From contig OZ005690.1 of assembly GCA_963930775.1 (NCBI GenBank), positions 6,742,225 through 6,806,224 on the forward strand: DNA of 64,000 nt. Direction: 5' to 3'. This document shows, piece after piece, positions 57,100-64,000 of the stretch. Origin of the DNA: Cliona cf. orientalis (lineage: Eukaryota > Porifera > Demospongiae > Clionaida > Clionaidae). Position numbers and translations under genes: made by a program. A model generated the notes under the pieces. It ran no database searches, was not told where the DNA came from, and saw only the letters and a list, made by a program, of their open reading frames with translations. Within the stretch, counting starts at the first letter, position 1. Every line of letters starts with the position of its first letter.

Positions 57100-60000
57100 T
57101 ACTAGTCACCTGTAGTTTGGATGTCATCTACAGAGATGCATAGTAACCACAATTATAGTATTATATTAGTATTTTGAATGAGTGAACATGAACAATTTGA
57201 ACCAGCCACATTACATGGCCAATGGACTCCAATTAGATCTTGCAATTTCTTTATTGGCGTAGCTCGATGATCACCCACACCCCTCTGGTAGCTGGCAGCT
57301 TGCCTGTAAGATTTGTTAGAGGTAGGCATGCAACAACCAACACAGAAATTACGTATTATCAGCAGTATTTCCCTTTAGCATACATACTTGAATCAGGATA
57401 TTTGCACCAACAATAAAGAGAAAATGTAAATAATTTCAATAACTATTGTTATGGAATCCTGCTAGGGAATCCTACATGATCAATTATACTTGTACGTTTG
57501 TATATACATACCTTGATTTAGAACTATGTATGCTTGCATGCTTGCCTGAATTAGCTACATACCTTCAGCTTAATATACACATATTAAGTTATCCATCAGT
57601 CAGAATTCACGACAATCCACTTACAATTAGACAATTATATCGACATGCCTGCAGGCTAGCTTATAATTGTCAGTTGGGTATTGCGGTTGAGAGGCCAACT
57701 CTAGCCTAGCCTGGCCTGACCTGGCCTGACCTAGCCTGGTCTGGCCTGGCCTGCTGTTAATTGACTGCTCCAGTTATCAGCACACATCTATGGGGGTATG
57801 TTGCCATAGTCAGTAGACCGTTAAATCTCCATGTCAATCACAGCAGCTAGTGGGTTATCACAATGCACTAACTATGTTGTATGCGACATTTCACGAGCCT
57901 GTTTATGCATCTCCTACGTACATATGTATGTTCCTGCCACTAGTGGATGGAGCTGATTAGCATATGTCGGTGGTGCAGTGGGTCCCCACATCTATGTGTG
58001 GGCACTGACCTAGCTACAGAATACAGTGCATGGCCAGCACTGCCCACCCCCCACAAATTGTGTACTAATCCCATTAGTGACATCCACTGCTATTATTATT
58101 ATCTAGCTGTGTGGGAATTTTTTTGAAACATGCCTGCCAGCACCACATTATGCTTGCGTACAAGACCAAACCATTTGTACGACAAACTGCTTAAGGTTTG
58201 TGTGACTGAGAGAGTGAGCAAATATGCACGTGTCCTTGTGTGTGAGTGTATGTGCATGCACGTATGCATCCATACATACATAGCACTTAATTATATCATT
58301 AATGGACAGCACTTAGAGTGATTGGATGTAGCAAAGCGTCACAAGTCTTGATCTCATCAAGATATATTTTGGCCTAGATTTGAAATTTATTTTGAACAAA
58401 TTCAAATTGATTGATCTATGCTACTAAGATTTAGTGGTATTATCTATCAATCAATGATATTTAAATCGCAGTAATCATGAAAGGAACCGATCAATAATAT
58501 ATTATTATTAAATTTTATGTCAGCTAGTGCTTTTAATCAGGCATACCCTCCATCCCTCCAAGCACAATGGCTTTGATGAAATCTGATCACAGACTACTCA
58601 CTGCAAAACAATACAGTGTACAGTGTCAGTCATAATTGAGGCTAGCATTAGTGAATGTGTACACTATACGCAGTAGTTTCTCAGTTGTTACATGGAAGAG
58701 ATGCATGTGTGTGTCTGTGCTAGGCGGCCTATCTCATTACATTAAATTTGCTTAATCCTCCTCTGCCGCCTAAAGACAGATTACCAGGGCTAGCGCTGGC
58801 TATCAGGTGTGAGAGACTGGTAGGCTGAGGGGCTGCTATTTCACATAAACTTAATATAATCTTGATATGATTATGTACTCCTGTTCTGGTCCTGCATAAC
58901 TGCATTCTCTTAGCTTATGTATTGTAATGTTGTGTACGTTACACTGTTACTCCAGATGTATGCATGTTGGCTGGGCCAAGCAGGAGGAATGGAGCATGTG
59001 CTCGTATACTACAACTGCATGCATTTTGATTAGTCACCAGACAAACTAATAATAATATTATTGGCCAATATTGCTGCTTACTGACAAGGAAACGAGTTAA
59101 GTTAGCAATAGCAATATCAGGTAGTTGCACAGTTTTATGTATTATCACCAGCAGCCTTTTTATCAGCATGCAATTTACACTGGAAAGCTGGGAGTTGGCT
59201 TGAAGATAGCTACGTAGGTATCTGCCTATACTCTTTGCAGCTACAGTGCTTTAGCTATGACTTCGACAATGAGTGCATGTATTTTGCATGCAGCCCAGTT
59301 GCAAGACCTCACTTGGGGTGCATATTGTGCATGGTCGAATGCATTCAATTAAGTACCAGTTGCAAGACAACTGTTTGTTGACCAATGTATGACCCCCTCT
59401 CATCATTGATCTACCCTTCCATGAAAGTTTGATAACCATACAGAACATGTGTGCACACTGTCAACATCAGATGTGAGCTTCTGAATCTGTTACTATTAGT
59501 ATCTTTCAGAGTACGTATTATAGTGAGGGTATAGATCGAACTGAAGTAACTGGCTAGCTGGCTGGCTGCTGGTGTTGCTCATACAAGCTCCATTACTTCC
59601 TGCTTGCTGGGGAGAGAATGAATGAGGCCTATTGATGTGGAAAGGTGATCCACTGAGAGCCTGGAAATTCTTGGAAATAAGTTCTTGGAAAAGGAGGAAA
59701 TGGCATTCCTGACCAGGTTACCTAGCAACCCCACCATGCAGACACAAGGCCACACCACTGGCATTCCCTAGCTAGCTTAGCCGTCTCCCACAACCAGCCA
59801 GACATGTCAACAATACCGTGCCTCTTGCCAAAGCGTTATTGTGTTAAGTGATGCCAGTGAGGCTTCTCTGGGTTCTTAGCTGAAGAGATTGTGTGCAAGG
59901 GACTTATTCATACACAAAGCTTTGTAGTCGGGTACAGCTGTGTGAGCGAATGTTTCCTACATTGCCTACACTTCCCATGCATGGTGGTAATCTTTGGTCA

Positions 60001-60190
60001 TTTCCAGCCAGGGTGCATGTGAATGTTTGATGCTGTCACCAGGTGTCCTTGATTATGTGTTCAGTTTGAATATACAACACCCACGATAATTACGTGCATT
60101 AATTTTGTATTTGCACATAACAATATATGATGTAATAATTGTGATTGCTTTTAATGCTTTTAATATATGCCATACATGGTTAGATACAGT
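57100..60190. other. Stretch without a recognisable gene
   Basis: No exon supported. A 10-bp minisatellite of CCTGGCCTGA units is at 57703-57752. Confidence 0.5.
57703..57752. repeat. Minisatellite of CCTGGCCTGA-like 10-mers
   Basis: Five to six units (CTAGCCTAGC, CTGGCCTGAC and variants) in a row. Confidence 0.8.
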
Positions 60191-60197
60191 ATTAACT

Positions 60198-60353
60198 TAC
60201 CGTAGTGTCCTGGAAAAGCACCCAAGTATACCCATTTCAAGGGATCACTGCAGCAGCTTCTATACAAACCTAGATTCCAGGTAAGTGCCCATGTGGGCCA
60301 AATTGCAAATTATGTTTAAGCACCCATGGGCGCTTACCTGGGACACTATGGTA
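60198..60353. mobile_element. MITE with TACCGTAGTGTCC termini, inverted copy of 8401-8566
   Basis: Begins TACCGTAGTGTCCTGGAAAA and ends ACCTGGGACACTATGGTA. Shares AAGCACCCATGGGCGCTTAC in inverse with the 8.4 kb copy. Confidence 0.8.
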
Positions 60354-61672
60354 ATACTCATAGTCAGTAGAGTGTGATTTGAGTATAATAAGAATAGGTA
60401 TACTTTGTGTAATATTGTAGGGAATATGATATGTATAGCTCTAGGGCAAGCAACGTTACTACTGTAACCTTAGCAACACCCTCACTTACAGATGTCAGTA
60501 TTATTCTCAGTAATGTAGAGTCAGCATCTGATAATATATTGCACCTTCTTTCCTCTGTGCTTAGTCATATCATTTTATGGCCATGGGTATCTGCAGTGAA
60601 GTAAACATAGTGTCATGATGCTGGGGGCTGTTTTGATTTGTACGACTTCTGAGCATGTGTCGTGGAGTTTTTGCAATACTCATTACCAGTTAATCTACAA
60701 TCGAATTCTCTTTGATGATGGCGCATTTACGTAAGACATGCTTCCTAATCTCTCAAGGATTTATGTTTCATGCACTTGCAATTTTATTCACAGGGAAACT
60801 GAGAATCCATTGCATGTGAGCTAGACCAGTGCATGATCACCTCGATGATGTAACTGCATGCCAGCGGCATCCATGCAAGTGTCTGTGCATGACTGCCATG
60901 GGGGGAAAGAGCAGACAGAGGTAGGTGTAGATATTATAATACTTCCCCCCCCCCCCCAGCAGGCAGATAGAACAGGGCTACATACAGTTGTAGCTGTATG
61001 GGCAACCATGGGTGATTGGCGGGTGCATGAAGTAATAATGGTAAAGATCATGTGCACCATATATGTGTGCGAGATCATTTTCTTTAGTTTTCCACAAAAT
61101 CATGTTAGGGTTAGCCCCAGGCTTCACTTCCCCATTATTTCTCAATTCAGAATTTGACTGTTGATTGTCAACATCCTTATATATAGGGCCTTATAGGGCT
61201 GTGTGTGTACGTGTGCACTCAAGTATATATGTCATTACGTAATGGTGTAATCAGCACTAGTGTACACTAGCTACGTACCATCTGTAAGCTAAATTTGATC
61301 CCACCGTTATCGCCCGTAAAATAAAAAAAGGTGATGCGTAATTATTGTGTAATAGCACCAGTATAATATTATTATACCGGATTCTATGCAATCACATCTA
61401 CATACATACATACATACATCATTAAAGCTCATTGTACAGGCTAAGGTTTTTATCGCTGCGCTTGCACTTACGTCACTTGGAGATTGTTTTATCCTATAGC
61501 AAGCATGCGTTCAGCCTGCAGACCAGTGCAGATTAGAGCTCTGGGCATAGGCTATGGCATGTGTACATCATTGCATATCATCGTTGCACCACCAATGATC
61601 CATGCAGGAGCCATAATATTATGCTAGTACATACACACATAAATGCATGAATAGCCTAATACATAATGTGTA
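60354..61672. other. Stretch without a recognisable gene
   Basis: Contains a run of C at 60947-60958 and a CATA microsatellite at 61400-61418; no exon supported. Confidence 0.5.
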
Positions 61673-61882
61673 GCAGGTAACTTTGGTGAGCATTAATTTG
61701 GTGAGATGGCTCTCCATTGATGTTGGCGAACTTTAAATTTGGCGATCTGAAGCCTTACTGCCATAGGCGTGCTTGCATTAGGTTCAATTGGTGAGTTTTT
61801 TTTATTAATTTGGTGATCTATATTGAATTCGCCAAATCTCCAAATTAAAAAAAGCCACATCAAAGTTTCCCGCTATATGGTA
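61673..61882. mobile_element. MITE of the GGGAAACTTTGGCGA family
   Basis: Right end AAAGTTTCCCGCTATATGGTA; interior GGCGAACTTTAAATTTGGCG, CATAGGCGTGC, AATTGGTGAGTTTTT and GAATTCGCCAAATC. It is the inverse of the orientation at 40829. Confidence 0.7.
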
Positions 61883-61889
61883 TCTACTG

Positions 61890-64000
61890 TGCTATTATTA
61901 TGATAATGCCCTTCATGCATGCATGCATTGGTGTACCTGACACATCCATTAATCACTTATAGGATGGCTTCCTCGATCAGTCCCAGCCATGCAGCCAACT
62001 CAATCCAAATATGACGTTAGTTGACATTCCAAGCATGCAGGGGAAAATCCACCTCAATCATATCACATGCATGCCATGCTAACTAGTTGGTACATACCTA
62101 CATAGACAGGTATGTGGATAATGTATGCTATACCTACATAGACGAGTATGTAGATACATATAATATAGCTCTCTAGTATGGGCTCATTGGGGAATGCATG
62201 CATGTGAGCATTTTGAGGTGCGGTCATAGCTGTACTGGTCTAGTGGGGCTCTCCCCTCATATCTGTGGGATGAGCTAGCCTGCAGGAAGGGGAAGGATGT
62301 CCTGGGTGTGGGCCGGGGCAGGTTAACACTGCTTGTCCTTATATGGATTGCTAGCACACCTAGAGATTGATAATTAAAACCAAATTAGCCTTGTTTCCAG
62401 GGTAGTTTTTCAGCGGCCGTGGGGATAATTATGCAGCTGTTGAGAGATGTAATAAATGTCACATTTCATCCCACATGACGAGGGGCTCCACTGCATCATG
62501 TGCCTTACTATCAACTACAATAAATCACAAATTGAAATAATAATATTCTACATCTCCCACACTCTATAATAATACAATACTGATAATCTTATATAATACT
62601 ATTTTGTCCTTGGATACAATAGTACTTCATAATTATATTATTACAAGCATATGCATAATGTGACAACACAGCATTCTTAGACTAGTATGAGTCGATCCCG
62701 TGCATCTACATAATATTATCAGGACTCCCCTTGAGCTCCTGACTCAAGAAAGGATGTCACTTTCAATAATAATCAAAAAGAAACGTGTGCAAACTTCCCC
62801 CTAAAGTGGGGACACCTCACCAGTCAGGACACTTTCAGTTCTCTCCAGGCTAGGGCCTCCATACTATTACATATTGGCAGTGGCACAGATTTAGAGGATC
62901 GCATGCATGTGCTTAGCATAAGATAAATACTTGGTCTATAGCTCTAGTTAATAATGACTTTCTGTATCTTAATTGATGAACCTTAACCCCCCCCCCCCCC
63001 CCACCCCCCACCCCCAACCCATGCAGCCAGGCTTGCAGCTTTGTGTTCAAATATATTATAGCACTTAATGACATCACAGCATATTATATTACCAACACTG
63101 TAATTATCATTGATTACTAAGACTGCATGCACATGTAGTTGTATGCTGGTGGTTATGCTCGATATCATTAATTACAGAATAGTCAACGTACTTTTCATAT
63201 TACATCATCAGTACAAATGGTGGTTTGACTCCTTTTGATGCAATTACATGACAGTGAGGTAAATTGCTCTCCAACCAGCTTAGGATGATCACAATAATAT
63301 TATGACATTAGTATGATAGTCTATGGATTGAAATCTGAAGGCACTGCATATAATTATTGCATCGCTGGTGTCATCTTGAGAGCTGCATGGACCATAGAAC
63401 AAATAGTGGATGCTTGCAACATAATATGTACACATGGGACTGGTACGTAGTCAGTAAACTCTCGGATGCCAAATAGAAATGAGTCTTTTGCTGGGAATGT
63501 GTGATTGTCATTTCTCCATATAAATTACGAAATCAAAGAAATCTGCTGACGATTGCTACATTGCAAGATGCATGCATGGGTGTATTTAAAATGAAATCCA
63601 TGCTTGTAGCTCGATCCTCTTAATTTATTAAGCTTCTCTGTGATTCTTTTTAGAATGGTGGGCCCATGGCAGCTGGTATTAAAGTTGATCATGATCACTT
63701 AATTAGAAGTGCATGAGATGTGATAGCTGTTTATTTATCACACACTAATAGTTTGGAACTATAAAGTGAAAATCAAATGCCAGACAATAATTTTTCATGA
63801 ACCACTTTCTAAATATACCCATTCTCACCAGATTGAGCTATTTTTAGAAACATGCCTGTACATTGTGATACATGTAAATGGATACATGTAGGTGGTATTT
63901 CCTGTCAACTAAAATTTAATATGCTTCTTCCTGCAGGCCGGCCATATACTGTGCAAATAGTTAGTTATTAATCATTACAAAATGGTATTAAGTTTTATGT
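61890..64000. other. Right end of the window; no gene found
   Basis: AT-rich. A C-rich homopolymer lies at 62986-63017 and a direct repeat TACCTACATAGAC..GTATGT is at 62095-62150. No exon is supported on either strand. Confidence 0.5.

Noticed and set aside
59579-61157. Short open frames at 59579-59764 and 60821-61157
   Set aside because: No domain, no supporting splice partners; the second overlaps homopolymer C and encodes low-complexity sequence on both strands.

Overview
The window looks like nuclear DNA of a multicellular animal, most likely a sponge. It carries spliced genes with GT-AG introns, two ELOVL4-type fatty acid elongase genes, a TRAF-type RING/zinc-finger/MATH gene, two phase-1 Ig-type exons of the kind abundant in sponges, and a dense cover of MITEs and other short inverted-repeat transposons. 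I see no operon, ribosomal RNA, CRISPR array or intact tRNA. The sponge assignment is an inference; non-bilaterian metazoan is the safer statement.

Layout. 1-11.5 kb is repeat territory: nested MITEs, fold-back elements and G-tract elements, with one possible protein-domain remnant near 2.2 kb. 11.58-15.97 kb holds an intact-looking two-gene DNA transposon (11678-15852) flanked by TTAA duplications and inserted in an older MITE. Its + strand gene has 13 or 14 exons and encodes a putative DDE transposase; its convergent - strand gene has 4 exons and encodes a 186-residue accessory protein. 16-30 kb holds more MITEs, a tRNA-like relic, two exons of an Ig-domain gene (- strand), a pair of 606-bp transposons in inverted orientation, a retroelement integrase fragment fused to a PHD-like tail, and a large inverted repeat around a 128-bp GA tract.

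30.9-34.0 kb carries a RAG1-like gene: N-terminal zinc region, RING, zinc finger and a Transib/RAG1-like core with candidate catalytic aspartates. It has at least one reading-frame break and no visible 3' end with the last catalytic acid. 34.5-36.2 kb is an intronless TRAF-like gene (- strand). 36.7-39.0 kb is a complete ELOVL4-like gene (- strand), head to head with a second ELOVL4-like gene that starts at 39495 (+ strand). The second gene runs through very long introns to at least 49531, and its last exon is not visible. 49.5-64 kb shows no convincing exon; it contains MITEs and a degenerate tandem array at 54-57 kb, and may all be intron of the second elongase gene.

Functionally, the elongase pair would make very-long-chain fatty acids in the ER and probably shares a promoter region of about 520 bp. 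The TRAF-like gene would act in receptor signalling. The two recombinase-type loci, TTAA transposon and RAG1-like gene, are the most interesting content. All calls come from reading the sequence by eye; no database search was run.
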